From contig JAEPNV010000018.1 of NCBI GenBank assembly GCA_017643215.1, positions 1 through 64,000 on the forward strand: a stretch of 64,000 bases of DNA. Direction: 5' to 3'. Positions within the stretch are counted from its first letter, which is position 1, and every line of letters starts with the position of its first letter. The stretch comes from Roseibium sp. (GTDB lineage Bacteria; Pseudomonadota; Alphaproteobacteria; Rhizobiales; Stappiaceae). This document shows positions 1 through 8,347 of the stretch, one piece after another. Position numbers and translations under genes: made by a program. The notes below the pieces were generated by a model. That model saw nothing but the letters and a program-made list of their open reading frames with translations, was not told the DNA's origin and ran no database searches.

Positions 1-34
1 CGTCCAGTGTGACGGGGAGGCTCGAGGCAGTTTA

Positions 35-221
35 CCTCTCCCCGCTGGGGAGAGGGAGCCCGGGCGGCAAATTCCGCGCTTGTGGCGCTGTCATCATCAT
101 CGCCGCTGCGGCCCACACCACCCCACAGGCCTGGCGTCTGGCGTGACGGGAAAACTCGAAACCGTGACCTCTCCTAAATCCTTACACTCCCCCGGGGGGA
201 GAGGTCGGGCCAACGGCCCGG
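35..221. repeat. Palindromic intergenic repeat units
   Basis: The first 292 bases hold no credible gene. They carry hairpin-forming units: CCTCTCCCC-GCT-GGGGAGAGG at 35-55, a C-run/G-run palindrome at about 187-201, and CGGGCC-AAC-GGCCCG at 206-220. C/G-rich palindromes of this style are frequent extragenic repeats in Rhizobiales-like genomes. Either could also act as a terminator for the minus-strand aldolase gene ending at 293. Copy number elsewhere in the genome is unknown. Confidence 0.5.
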
Positions 222-292
222 GTGAGGGGCGCGGGCGACGGTGGCGCGGTTGGTGCTCACCGCGCCAGTCCGGGTTAGATCAGCGCCGTCCT

Positions 293-1063
293 TCAGTTCC
301 TGTAGTCTGGCTCCTCAGCGTCAAGGCGCCGTTTCCAGTGTGCAAAATGGGCCGCGCCCATGCCGGAATAGGGTTCCCATTCGACCGCGGTCTTGGCCGC
401 CAGGTTATCCGACATGACGGACAGGGGCTGACCGCTCGCATAGGCGCTCAGCAGCGTCCCGGCGGCGCGCTCAAACAGGTAAAGATGTTCAAAGGCCTCC
501 GCGACCGTTGGTGCGGCGACCGAAAGGCCGTGATTGCCCATGATCAGTACCGGATTGCCGCCCAGGGTCTCGGCGATCCGGCGGCCTTCCTGCGCCTCGT
601 CGGCCATTCCGCCAAATCCCAGATCAATCGCGACTTTCCCGAAAAACCGGGCCGTGTTGAGATCGATCGGCTTCATCGACGGGTCCTTCAACGCCGCAAG
701 GACGGTCGCGTTTGGCGGGTGGCAATGAAACAGGACGCGGGCGGCCGGGTTCAGGCGATGCACCGTGCCGTGAATGCACCAGGCGGACGGATCCGGCGCA
801 TCCGCCGTTTCCATGGTCGCGCCGTCATCGGCGTCGAGCAGAACAAGATCGCTCGCCGTCACTTCGGAAAAATGCCGCCATTTCGGGTTCATCAGAAACC
901 AGGCACCGTCTTCGGACACAGCCGCGCTGAAATGGTTGCCGACCGATTCATGCCAGCCGAGGCGCGCGGCGATCCGGAACGCGGCCGCCAAATCCTGGCG
1001 CAGCGCCCGTTCCGTCTCCACGCTACCGTCCTGAACCGCCGTTTCGTTCCATTCGGCCCTCAT
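293..1063 (-). CDS. Class II aldolase/adducin family protein
   Basis: This 256-residue protein has the class II aldolase/adducin fold signature. His113 and His115 (in HCHPPNA) and His178 (in MGNHG) are the expected divalent-metal ligands, and GNHFS near residue 43 matches the family phosphate/substrate loop. Family members are cytosolic aldolases, decarboxylases or epimerases acting on hydroxy-carbonyl compounds; the substrate here cannot be read from sequence. I chose ATG 1063 because it overlaps the stop of the upstream dioxygenase as ATGA, so the two genes are probably translationally coupled. A longer open frame to 1276 would sit inside that upstream gene. Pairing with a GBBH-like hydroxylase suggests the aldolase cleaves the hydroxylated product, which is inference. 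Confidence 0.85.
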   Translation of the reverse strand: MRAEWNETAVQDGSVETERALRQDLAAAFRIAARLGWHESVGNHFSAAVSEDGAWFLMNPKWRHFSEVTASDLVLLDADDGATMETADAPDPSAWCIHGTVHRLNPAARVLFHCHPPNATVLAALKDPSMKPIDLNTARFFGKVAIDLGFGGMADEAQEGRRIAETLGGNPVLIMGNHGLSVAAPTVAEAFEHLYLFERAAGTLLSAYASGQPLSVMSDNLAAKTAVEWEPYSGMGAAHFAHWKRRLDAEEPDYRN

Positions 1064-2190
1064 GCAAACCGGCCTTTCCCTTTCAAACAGCGATAAGTGG
1101 AGCGCATTTCGCCGCGATCGATATAACAGCCACGCAGGTGCCGGTCGCCGCTTGAGGCCGTGTATCCGGCCCGCCCGTGCACGATCCGGTGATTGTCGAA
1201 CACGATACACTCGCCGGCGTTCAATCGGAACCGCATCAAGAACCGGTCCTCCTGAAGCATCCGCCCGAACCGGCAAAAGGCCGGGTAATAGCGGTCGAGA
1301 TCATGCTGCGGCAGATCGAAGATATCGGCCTGGTGCTGGCTGATCGTGACGCCGGACACCGCGCCCTCGTCGTCGAGCTCAATCACCCGTTGCCGGGCGC
1401 GCATGTCGAAGGTCTCATGTTCACAATAATAGGGAACGTCCGTATGGGCGAGGAGCTGAAACGCGTCCGGATGCGCCGCGCGGAACGCTTCGGCCACTGC
1501 CAGCCCGTCCACGAACAGGCTGTCACCTCCGATGACGGAATTGGCCCGGCAATGCAGAAACTGGACGCCCGGCGCCGCATCTTCGGACGGAAGATCCGTG
1601 TGAAGTTCCAACGCCTTGGCCGTGAAGGCAAGATTGGTCGGATTGATATGGGTTTTCACCTCAAAGACCAATCCGAAATAGCTCGGCCGCACATGGCCCA
1701 AAAGACCGGCCGTTTCCAGCAATCCGGCATCGGTGTCGGGCATGCCGGTGACAAGGGCGACCCCATCGCGCAGCAGCGCTTCGATCCAGTCCGCCAGGCA
1801 CGTCTTGTCGCGCACCAGATCCGGCTGCGCGAAGCGGGCCATGTTTTCATAGTGATCACAGAACCACGGCTCGCGGGCAATGCGCGCCGGATCAGGCCGC
1901 TTTTCGCCGCCCGCCTGGGCGCTCAGAAAATCAAGCGGCAGCCGGGTGACGTGACCCGATCCCTGCCAGGCGATCTCCAGGCAGCCGCCGGCAATCGCCG
2001 CCGTTTCAGCCCGGGGCGGCGTCTCTTCGGAAAAGATATCGTAGACCCGTTCACGCGTTTGCGCATCGAACGAGCTCGGGCAGTTGTCGCGAAGCCAGTA
2101 GTAGTTGAAATAGGCTGGCCGGCCGTTTTCCATCGGCACCTCCAGCCCGGTCTCCAGAAGCAGAACACCGTCCCCGCCACTTCCCAACAT
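1060..2190 (-). CDS. TauD/TfdA-type 2-oxoglutarate dioxygenase, gamma-butyrobetaine hydroxylase-like
   Basis: A 376-residue Fe(II)/2-oxoglutarate dioxygenase of the gamma-butyrobetaine/trimethyllysine hydroxylase family. Residues about 10-90 form the GBBH-like N-terminal (DUF971-type) domain with the conserved YYWLRDNC. The C-terminal jelly roll carries the facial triad: His197 and Asp199 in ELHTDLP, and a distal His in the NHRIVHGR segment near residue 340. Family members hydroxylate quaternary-ammonium amino acids at an unactivated carbon, using O2 and 2-oxoglutarate. It is first in an operon with the class II aldolase (ATGA overlap) and divergent from a LysR gene. A TTGAG-N5-CTCAA dyad lies 3 bases upstream of its ATG. 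Whether the substrate is gamma-butyrobetaine, trimethyllysine or something else is not visible. Confidence 0.85.
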   Translation of the reverse strand: MLGSGGDGVLLLETGLEVPMENGRPAYFNYYWLRDNCPSSFDAQTRERVYDIFSEETPPRAETAAIAGGCLEIAWQGSGHVTRLPLDFLSAQAGGEKRPDPARIAREPWFCDHYENMARFAQPDLVRDKTCLADWIEALLRDGVALVTGMPDTDAGLLETAGLLGHVRPSYFGLVFEVKTHINPTNLAFTAKALELHTDLPSEDAAPGVQFLHCRANSVIGGDSLFVDGLAVAEAFRAAHPDAFQLLAHTDVPYYCEHETFDMRARQRVIELDDEGAVSGVTISQHQADIFDLPQHDLDRYYPAFCRFGRMLQEDRFLMRFRLNAGECIVFDNHRIVHGRAGYTASSGDRHLRGCYIDRGEMRSTYRCLKGKGRFA

Positions 2191-2192
2191 GA

Positions 2193-2368
2193 TTGAGTAT
2201 CCCTCAACGTGATTGATTCTGCCTGTCGTCTCTACACGCCGGTCCAGCCGCGGGCCGAGACTCGCAATTGCCCCTCAATTGATTGAGATTGTGGGGAAAC
2301 TCCGGGCTTGAAAAGACGGCAAATCTGGAACTTAGATTAAGAAAATGCTTAACTTGAGTGAGGCTCAT
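2193..2368. promoter_or_regulatory. Divergent promoter region with paired LysR-type dyads
   Basis: Between the dioxygenase and LysR genes lie TTGAG-TATCC-CTCAA at 2193-2207, just upstream of the dioxygenase ATG, and TTGAG-TGAGG-CTCAT at 2354-2368, overlapping the LysR ATG. A perfect 14-base palindrome CTCAAT-TG-ATTGAG lies at 2274-2287, midway between them. The shared TTGAG/CTCAA arms and their placement at both starts suggest binding sites for the adjacent LysR protein. No footprint or expression evidence is available here. Confidence 0.5.
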
Positions 2369-3257
2369 GGACCGCCTGCCACCGCTGCGCTTGTTGTCCA
2401 TATTTGAAACCGTGAACCGCGTTGGCGGCGTCAAACAGGCCGCCCGCGTTCTCAACGTGTCGCCGCCGGCCGTCAGCCAGGCGCTGCGCCAGCTTGAAGC
2501 CCATGTCGGCGTCCCGCTTTTGAACCGGTCGGTCCGCCCGGCCGGATTGACCGCGGCGGGCGAAATCCTGCTGAAAGCAGTATCGGAGAACCTGGAGCGT
2601 CTGGCCCAGGCGCTGGAGGACATTGAGGTTTTGTCCCAGACCGGCCAGTCGGTGACGGTGGCCTGCACGATCGGATTTGCCACCTACTGGCTGATGCCGC
2701 GTCTGGAAGCGTTTTATCTCGATCACCCCGACATCGCCGTGCATGTTCAAGCAACACAGCAGGAGGTGCCGACCCTTGGGGCCGGCGCGGATATCGCCAT
2801 GCGGTACGGCGATGGCCGCTGGTCCGACGGCGAAGTCCATCTGTTGTTCAACGAACGGGTGGAACCTGTTTGCGCGCCAGACCTCAAGCGGCGGCTGGAT
2901 GGCCAGGAGCAGGGTCTGGCCGCCGCGTTCCTGATCCATGTCGATGTCTCGGACCGGCGCTGGGTGTCCTGGCCGAATTACCTCTCGCGCACCCAGCAAA
3001 AGACGGCCGGCTCGGCCAAGGGTCTGCGGTTTTCCAACTACGTGCAGGCCACGCAGGCGGCCGTATCGGGCCATGGTGTGATGCTGGGCTGGCGGTCGAT
3101 CACCGGCGACCTGGTCGACAAGGGATCCCTTGTCCCGGTCGGACTGGCACCGCTCGTGCCGGCCGATTGCTATTACGCGGTCCGCGCGCCCCGGGGCCGG
3201 ACGACGGAGGCCGCCGATACCGTCGTATCCTGGCTGACCGGCGCCGTGAAAGTCTGA
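2367..3257 (+). CDS. LysR family transcriptional regulator (GcvA-like)
   Basis: A 296-residue LysR-type regulator. Residues about 6-65 form the winged helix-turn-helix (AARVLNVSPPAVSQALRQLE is the recognition region), followed by the periplasmic-binding-protein-like effector domain from about residue 95. The PPLRLLSIFETV opening and the VSPPAVSQ helix resemble the GcvA subgroup. I chose ATG 2367; an in-frame GTG at 2358 would add three residues. It is divergent from the dioxygenase-aldolase pair and is the likely regulator of both that operon and itself, given the shared dyads between the genes. The effector is unknown; a substrate or product of the dioxygenase pathway is the simplest guess. 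Confidence 0.9.
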   Translation: MDRLPPLRLLSIFETVNRVGGVKQAARVLNVSPPAVSQALRQLEAHVGVPLLNRSVRPAGLTAAGEILLKAVSENLERLAQALEDIEVLSQTGQSVTVACTIGFATYWLMPRLEAFYLDHPDIAVHVQATQQEVPTLGAGADIAMRYGDGRWSDGEVHLLFNERVEPVCAPDLKRRLDGQEQGLAAAFLIHVDVSDRRWVSWPNYLSRTQQKTAGSAKGLRFSNYVQATQAAVSGHGVMLGWRSITGDLVDKGSLVPVGLAPLVPADCYYAVRAPRGRTTEAADTVVSWLTGAVKV

Positions 3258-3348
3258 CGCGTTGCGCGGAACCGGAACGTGCAAAATCGACCCGGCATGT
3301 TAGACTTGGCGGAGCGGGTCTGGCTGATCGGTCACGCGAGGTCGCACC

Positions 3349-4509
3349 ATGTCTGACAACGGCGTTTGTGTTCTGGTTGGAACGACCAAAGGCGCGTTTT
3401 TGCTTGATGGCGGGAATGACCGCACAGGCTGGACGGTCGGCGGGCCCTATTGTGACGGCTGGGCCATCAATCATGTGATCGGAGATCCGGAGACCGGCAC
3501 GTTGTGGGCCGGCGGCGGCGGCGAATGGACCGGCGCCGGCGTCTGGCGCTCTGAAGATGGCGGCGCGACCTGGGCCTCCACACGCCTCACCAAGGGCACC
3601 ATGGACGAGTGGGCCGCCAATGATCCCGAATTTGCGGCCATGATCGGCTGGCAGGACACGCCCCTGCCCTATGGCGATGCGTTTTCGCAGATCTGGTCGC
3701 TGGGGCTTGCCGACGGCGCGCTTTATGCCGGAACCAAACCCGCCCAACTTCTCAAGAGCACGGACCGCGGCGCGACATTTGACCGGCTGGACAGCCTGGC
3801 GGACCATCCGTCCAGGGAAAGCTGGAACCCGGGTGCCGCCGGACTGGTGCTGCACACCATCGTGTCCGATCCAAAGGACCCGCAAAAGCTCTGGATCGGC
3901 ATTTCGGCGGCGGGCGTCTTTGCGAGCGAAGATGGCGGACACAGCTGGGAGCGGCGGAACCGGCTCTCCAACGCGGCGGCCTGCGAGGGCCACGCCCATC
4001 CGGCCGCACCGAAGGACGGGGAAACCGGGCATTGCGTCCACAACATCAAACGGGCGCCCGGGGACGCCGACCTTCTCTACCAGCAAAACCATCATGGCGT
4101 CTGGCGGTCGGCCGACGGCGGACGGAGCTGGGACGACATCACCGAGGGTCTTCCCTCAACCTTCGGCTTTCCGATCCAGGTCCATCCCCGGGACCCGCAA
4201 ACGATCTGGACCATTCCGCTCAATGGCGACAGCACCGGCCGGTTTCCGCCGGACGCGGCCGCGGCGGTCTGGCGATCGCGGGACGGCGGCCAAACCTGGC
4301 AGGATCTGCGCGAGGGGCTGCCGCAAAAGGGGTGCTTCTTCACGGTGCTCCGCCAGGCGATGTCCGGCGACAGCCGCGATCCGGCCGGGCTTTATTTCGG
4401 AACCAATTCGGGCTCCGTCTTCGCAAGTTTCGATGAGGGTGATACCTGGCATGAGATCGCCCGGCACCTTCCGACCGTATTGTCTGTCGAAATCCTGGAT
4501 AGGACGTAG
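3349..4509 (+). CDS. BNR/Asp-box beta-propeller (sialidase-like) protein
   Basis: A 386-residue protein built of WD40/YVTN/BNR-like propeller blades. Six Asp-box motifs of the form SxDxGxTW are visible: SEDGGATW, STDRGATF, SEDGGHSW, SADGGRSW, SRDGGQTW and SFDEGDTW. No signal peptide or membrane segment is seen, so it is probably cytosolic. Databases often name such proteins exo-alpha-sialidase or glycosyl hydrolase, but Asp boxes only support the fold; the catalytic arginine triad and Tyr/Glu pair of true sialidases cannot be assigned. The start is supported by GAGG seven bases upstream. It stands between a LysR gene and the Trypco2 gene without obvious functional linkage. Confidence 0.75.
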   Translation: MSDNGVCVLVGTTKGAFLLDGGNDRTGWTVGGPYCDGWAINHVIGDPETGTLWAGGGGEWTGAGVWRSEDGGATWASTRLTKGTMDEWAANDPEFAAMIGWQDTPLPYGDAFSQIWSLGLADGALYAGTKPAQLLKSTDRGATFDRLDSLADHPSRESWNPGAAGLVLHTIVSDPKDPQKLWIGISAAGVFASEDGGHSWERRNRLSNAAACEGHAHPAAPKDGETGHCVHNIKRAPGDADLLYQQNHHGVWRSADGGRSWDDITEGLPSTFGFPIQVHPRDPQTIWTIPLNGDSTGRFPPDAAAAVWRSRDGGQTWQDLREGLPQKGCFFTVLRQAMSGDSRDPAGLYFGTNSGSVFASFDEGDTWHEIARHLPTVLSVEILDRT

Positions 4510-4616
4510 CGGAATCAGCATCGTCGGCGCCAAATTAGACAACCAGAAAGAGAAAATCCTTCAAAATTTGACCTAGGATTGGTAGTCTTTCCCCGTGTTT
4601 GCCGGGGGAAGACACC

Positions 4617-5198
4617 ATGACTTTCATTCGCCTGTTCGGACTGTCGATCCTTTTCGCGCTGGTGCCGTTCGTGGGCGCGGTCGCCCGCGACACCAAGATC
4701 CCGCTGACGGCCCTGATCGACGAAGTGAACGCGGCCTTGCTGACGGTCCAGGAGTATGCCGAAGCGGAAGACCTGCCGCCGCTCCACGAGGTCACGCTCG
4801 AAGTCAACACGGTGATGGATATCGACGCGGAAGGCAAAGTCAGCCTTTACATCGTCGAATTCGGCCAGGACGTGAAAAACGCCTTCACCAACACATCGAC
4901 CATCGTACTGGTCCCGGCCAAGCCGGGTACGGAAAGCAATGTCGGAGCGCTGGAGATCTCGGACATCTTGGCGGAGTCCATCCTCGCCGGGGCGCAGGCC
5001 ATCCAGCATGCGCGCGACAACGGCCCGGTCCCCCTCACCGCCAAGAGCTATTCCACGGAGATCAAATTCGGCATCACCGTCGAGACCAATGGCAAGGTGT
5101 CGCTCAGATTTCCGTCGTTTGAGATTTCCGCCGGCGGCGCGATCACCCAAAGCAATCTGCAGCGCATTTCGATCGCTTACAAAGTCTCCGACAACTGA
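4617..5198 (+). CDS. Exported tandem Trypco2-like (trypsin-co-occurring) protein
   Basis: A 193-residue protein with an N-terminal signal sequence (hydrophobic residues about 6-22, then AVARD). The mature part looks like two copies of the trypsin-co-occurring domain 2 pattern: a helix (IPLTALIDEVNAALLTV; then EISDILAESILAGAQ), followed by a long beta hairpin with GKVSLYIVEF in copy one and GKVSLRFPSF in copy two. Trypco2 domains are known next to trypsin-like proteases, mostly in predicted conflict systems. The next gene, ten bases downstream, is exactly such a protease. ATG 4617 follows a GGGGGAAG ribosome site. A role as inhibitor, adaptor or substrate presenter for the protease is inference. 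Confidence 0.65.
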   Translation: MTFIRLFGLSILFALVPFVGAVARDTKIPLTALIDEVNAALLTVQEYAEAEDLPPLHEVTLEVNTVMDIDAEGKVSLYIVEFGQDVKNAFTNTSTIVLVPAKPGTESNVGALEISDILAESILAGAQAIQHARDNGPVPLTAKSYSTEIKFGITVETNGKVSLRFPSFEISAGGAITQSNLQRISIAYKVSDN

Positions 5199-5208
5199 TG
5201 GCACAGAC

Positions 5209-6807
5209 ATGATCCGCGTGTTCCTGGCATTCATCCTTTTTGCAGCGCTCCTTGGCGGCAAAGCCGCGACAGCAAGCGACCTTTATCGCTTCGGGCGCGT
5301 GGACGATCAGATCCTGCGGACCACCATGGAGCGTGTGGTCTTCAAGGTCTATGACACCGAAACCGATCCCCAGCACAACGGTTCGGCAACCGTCATCGAT
5401 GCCAAAAACGGACTGCTGGTCACGGCCGCACATGTGATCAAGGACACCGACCAGCCCTGGATCAGCCTGCCCGGGATCGAGCAACGGTTTCCGGTCACGA
5501 TCGTCGACCGTCTTCCCATTCAGGCCGACAACGACACCGGTCCGCGGGATATTGCGCTGTTGAAGTCCGGCGAAACGGGGCTGTTTGGCGGGTTCCTGGA
5601 AATCCGGTTTGCGCGCATGGATCAGGCCCGGGAGCACAATCTGATCGGCTACGGGCGCGATGAAACAGCTTTGATCTTCGGCAAACAGGCGCCATCCAAG
5701 CAAGAGCCGTGTATCTACTCCATTCGGGAGAACACGTTCAAAGGCGACAGCGGTTCCCCGGTCGTTGACCAGAACGGGATGCTGGCCGGCATCATTCTCA
5801 AAAACGCGGAATTGAACAGCAAGGGCGTGATCCTGTCGTTTGAATGCGCGGACCGGTTCCTGCTGAACGCCTATGAAATCGCGGAACCGGCGGCCACGGA
5901 TTTCCTGAGGATCTTGCGCGATGCCGAACACTGGACGTTTCGCCGCTATGTGCAGCCGCCGCCTGCGAACACGGCGGAGTGGCTGTCCAATCTTCAGCTC
6001 GCCGAGCTGATTTCCAACATCATCGAAACCATCGATCAGCGCCCCCTTTTCCCCAACCGGGCCCGTTTGGTTGAGATCACACGGGTCTTGAGTGACCGCG
6101 CGCTGAAAACGGAGTTGCAAATCGACCTGGCGATTGCCGACGCCCAATCGCGGTCCGAAACACCGGACGCTGTGCTGCAGACCGGGGAGGCGTTTCGTGA
6201 AGAGGGTCTGACCGACAGCGCGGCGGCGACATTCCAGGCCGCCGAGGAGTTTTACCTGCAACAAGCGGCGCCGGTCGTGTTTGCGAGCGGATCGCCTTTT
6301 AATCCGGCCGGAAGTGGGGCCGCCAGACTGCTAAAAGCGGCGGCGGACGCGGCGACAAAACGCGGTGAAGTGACCGGGGATCCGGCCGCCTATGAGCGGG
6401 CAACCGCGCTTGGCGTGGCGGCCGCCTTCCATGCACCCGAGGGCGGTCTCAAATCCGCCGCGCAGGTGACGGCGGGCGTTGCCGCGCAAAGGTCCGGCGA
6501 TCTTGGAACCGCGCTTGCCGCGTTCGGTGCGGCCGATCAGGACAACGCTCTTCCGGCCTATCTCCGCAGTTCCCTCGCCGACGCGGTTGCCCTTTATAAC
6601 AATCCGGACCAATTCGGCGCCTGGGCCGCCAAGAATTTCAAGATCGACCCCGGCCGCCTGGACCAGACCCTGTTTCACGCGGGCATCGGCCGGCCGGATG
6701 CCGGTGCGGTCCTGACGCAGGGCCTTGACGACAACAGTGTCGTCCAGTTCACGCTGGACAGCGAGGACCTGATCCGCGACGCCTTAAAGTCCGCCCCCCT
6801 CATGTAG
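5209..6807 (+). CDS. Exported trypsin-like serine protease with helical C-terminal domain
   Basis: A 532-residue protein with signal peptide (residues 1-23) and an S1-type protease domain to about residue 230. The triad is visible: His75 in VTAAHV, Asp114 in RDIALLKS, Ser181 in KGDSGSPV. Residues about 240-532 are alanine-rich and helical and look like degenerate TPR/solenoid repeats, a plausible protein-binding platform. Start ATG 5209 is ten bases after the Trypco2 stop and gives a clean signal peptide; the longer open frame upstream lies inside the Trypco2 gene. The pair should be co-expressed and act in the periplasm. It lacks the PDZ domains of DegP/HtrA, so it is not a standard quality-control protease. 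Confidence 0.8.
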   Translation: MIRVFLAFILFAALLGGKAATASDLYRFGRVDDQILRTTMERVVFKVYDTETDPQHNGSATVIDAKNGLLVTAAHVIKDTDQPWISLPGIEQRFPVTIVDRLPIQADNDTGPRDIALLKSGETGLFGGFLEIRFARMDQAREHNLIGYGRDETALIFGKQAPSKQEPCIYSIRENTFKGDSGSPVVDQNGMLAGIILKNAELNSKGVILSFECADRFLLNAYEIAEPAATDFLRILRDAEHWTFRRYVQPPPANTAEWLSNLQLAELISNIIETIDQRPLFPNRARLVEITRVLSDRALKTELQIDLAIADAQSRSETPDAVLQTGEAFREEGLTDSAAATFQAAEEFYLQQAAPVVFASGSPFNPAGSGAARLLKAAADAATKRGEVTGDPAAYERATALGVAAAFHAPEGGLKSAAQVTAGVAAQRSGDLGTALAAFGAADQDNALPAYLRSSLADAVALYNNPDQFGAWAAKNFKIDPGRLDQTLFHAGIGRPDAGAVLTQGLDDNSVVQFTLDSEDLIRDALKSAPLM

Positions 6808-7122
6808 GCGGCGGCCGGATAGATCGATCGTCCGGCCATGCGGCGCGATGGCGAGACGCGGCCCGAAACCGCGTGATCGCAGCAGGGTCCGGGCCGGCAG
6901 TCACTGCAATTTCAACGGGCAATCTCACAACCAAAATTAACTTAAACGGGCAAAATCTGATGCCGGCACGCAACAATAGTGCTTTTTTGGACTGGTCACA
7001 GACTCGTGAGGATGCGGCGCGGCCGCTTTTGCGCCATGATTGTTAACGGTGCGGCAAGGGAGTTTCCATAGGGTGGTATCGGTTTGACCGGGCATGGTCC
7101 CGAAGTGTTTTGGGGGAATGTA
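6808..7122. other. Intergenic region before the L,D-transpeptidase
   Basis: This stretch contains no supported gene. A hairpin GGCCGGA...TCCGGCC at 6813-6837 lies just after the protease stop, without a clear T tract, and may end that operon. The remainder presumably holds the promoter of the L,D-transpeptidase gene; no convincing -35/-10 pair was assigned. Confidence 0.4.
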
Positions 7123-7725
7123 ATGAAAACTCTTTTTGCGGTTTTCGCCGCTCTGATTTTGGCGCTGACCAGCCAGTCGGCCTTTGCCCAGGCCGGCGGT
7201 CAGTTTTTTGATCCCGTCTCCCGCTCCTGGGTGCAATTCGGACCAACGTATGGCGGGCCGAGCAACAAATCGCCGATCCGGCGCAAAATGGTCAAATACA
7301 CCGGACCTTATGCGCCCGGCACAATCATTATCGATACTTCGGAGCGTCGCCTTTATCACGTGCGCCCCGACGGCAAGGCGATGAAGTACGGGGTCGGTGT
7401 CGGCCGGGAAGGCTTCCAGTGGGCCGGAACGCACCGCATCACCCGCAAAGCCGAGTGGCCGGGCTGGACCCCGCCGCCGCAAATGCGCGCCCGCGAACGC
7501 GCCAAGGGCCGCATTCTTCCGGCGCACATGCCCGGCGGCCCGAACAACCCGATGGGCGCCCGCGCGCTTTATATCGGCAGCACCTTGTACCGGATCCACG
7601 GCACGACCGAGCCCTGGACCATCGGCAGCGCCGTATCGTCCGGCTGCATCCGCATGGCCAACAATGACGTGAAGCACCTTTACAAGCACGCGACCATCGG
7701 CTCGAAGGTCGTCGTCAAGCGCTGA
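7123..7725 (+). CDS. L,D-transpeptidase (YkuD family)
   Basis: A 200-residue exported enzyme. The signal peptide spans residues 1-22 (cleavage after AFA). The YkuD catalytic region is intact: His159 in RIHGT and Cys175 in SSGCIRM, the consensus HG...S-x-G-C-x-R. Such enzymes form 3-3 meso-diaminopimelate crosslinks in peptidoglycan or attach proteins to it, acting in the periplasm through an acyl-enzyme on the cysteine. ATG 7123 is preceded by GGGGGA with good spacing. The gene ends at a strong hairpin at 7748-7773, so it is probably monocistronic. Its length is typical of small single-domain alphaproteobacterial YkuD proteins. Confidence 0.9.
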   Translation: MKTLFAVFAALILALTSQSAFAQAGGQFFDPVSRSWVQFGPTYGGPSNKSPIRRKMVKYTGPYAPGTIIIDTSERRLYHVRPDGKAMKYGVGVGREGFQWAGTHRITRKAEWPGWTPPPQMRARERAKGRILPAHMPGGPNNPMGARALYIGSTLYRIHGTTEPWTIGSAVSSGCIRMANNDVKHLYKHATIGSKVVVKR

Positions 7726-7747
7726 TATCGATACCATCCCTTCTGTA

Positions 7748-7780
7748 AAGCCGGCGCCCCTTGCGCCGGCTTTGTGCTTT
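7748..7780 (+). terminator. Rho-independent terminator after the L,D-transpeptidase gene
   Basis: AAGCCGGCGC-CCCTT-GCGCCGGCTT forms a perfect ten-base-pair stem with a short loop, followed by TTGTGCTTTT. It lies 23 bases after the stop codon. Confidence 0.75.
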
Positions 7781-7864
7781 TCCGGCTCAATCTTGTTTTT
7801 CGGGCTGGCCAAACACAGCCCGCCGTCCGTATCCTTTTCAAAAACCAAGAAAAAGGAGGACGTT

Positions 7865-8305
7865 TTGGCACCATCGCATTCACGGCAAAACCCGCCCGCG
7901 CCTTCGTTCGCTGGCTTGTTTCAAATCACGGCCGCGCTGATTTTGTCCGGAACTCTCTTGTTGGGGCCGGCCCAGGCCGCCGGCCAAAAGGCCAAGGTGC
8001 CGGCAGGGCTGAGCTTGTCGGAGCAACATTGCGGGCGCTGCCATATTGTCGGGCAGGACCGGTTCGCCGGTATCTCATCGACCCCCTCGTTCAAGATCAT
8101 GATTCAGGCCCTGGATGACTGGCAGGAGCGGTTCGACACGTTCATGGCCCGAAAGCCGCACCCGGCACATATCCGGCTTGAGGGCGACGGCCCGCGCCCG
8201 GATCATCTGCCGTCCGCCAGCGTTGAGGTGGTTCTCACGCTTAAGGAGATCGAAGCCATTCTGGTCTATGTGGACCACATGGCAAGGGAGCTTGGCCGGA
8301 ACTGA
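7865..8305 (+). CDS. Exported monoheme cytochrome c family protein
   Basis: A 146-residue protein with a long signal peptide (hydrophobic ITAALILSGTLLLG, ending near AQA) and one covalent heme site, CGRCH, at the start of the mature domain. It is a periplasmic electron carrier by family; a distal methionine ligand may be the M in KIMIQA or FMARK, but neither is certain. I chose the TTG at 7865 because AGGAGG at 7854-7859 sits five bases upstream; an open frame continues further upstream to 7772 but overlaps the preceding terminator. No neighbouring oxidoreductase identifies its partner. It faces a TetR gene convergently. Confidence 0.75.
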   Translation: MAPSHSRQNPPAPSFAGLFQITAALILSGTLLLGPAQAAGQKAKVPAGLSLSEQHCGRCHIVGQDRFAGISSTPSFKIMIQALDDWQERFDTFMARKPHPAHIRLEGDGPRPDHLPSASVEVVLTLKEIEAILVYVDHMARELGRN

Positions 8306-8307
8306 CC

Positions 8308-8327
8308 GGCGGTCTTTTGCTACCGCC
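8308..8327. terminator. Hairpin between convergent genes
   Basis: GGCGGT and ACCGCC form a six-base-pair stem around CTTTTGCT between the cytochrome c gene and the TetR gene. There is no T tract on the plus strand, so terminator function is uncertain. Confidence 0.3.
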
Positions 8328-8347
8328 CCGCGAGGCCGGCACCATAA

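Noticed and set aside
4939..5208. Extended N-terminus of the trypsin-like protease
   Set aside because: The extension is out of frame over the Trypco2 gene and destroys the clean signal peptide that begins at 5209.
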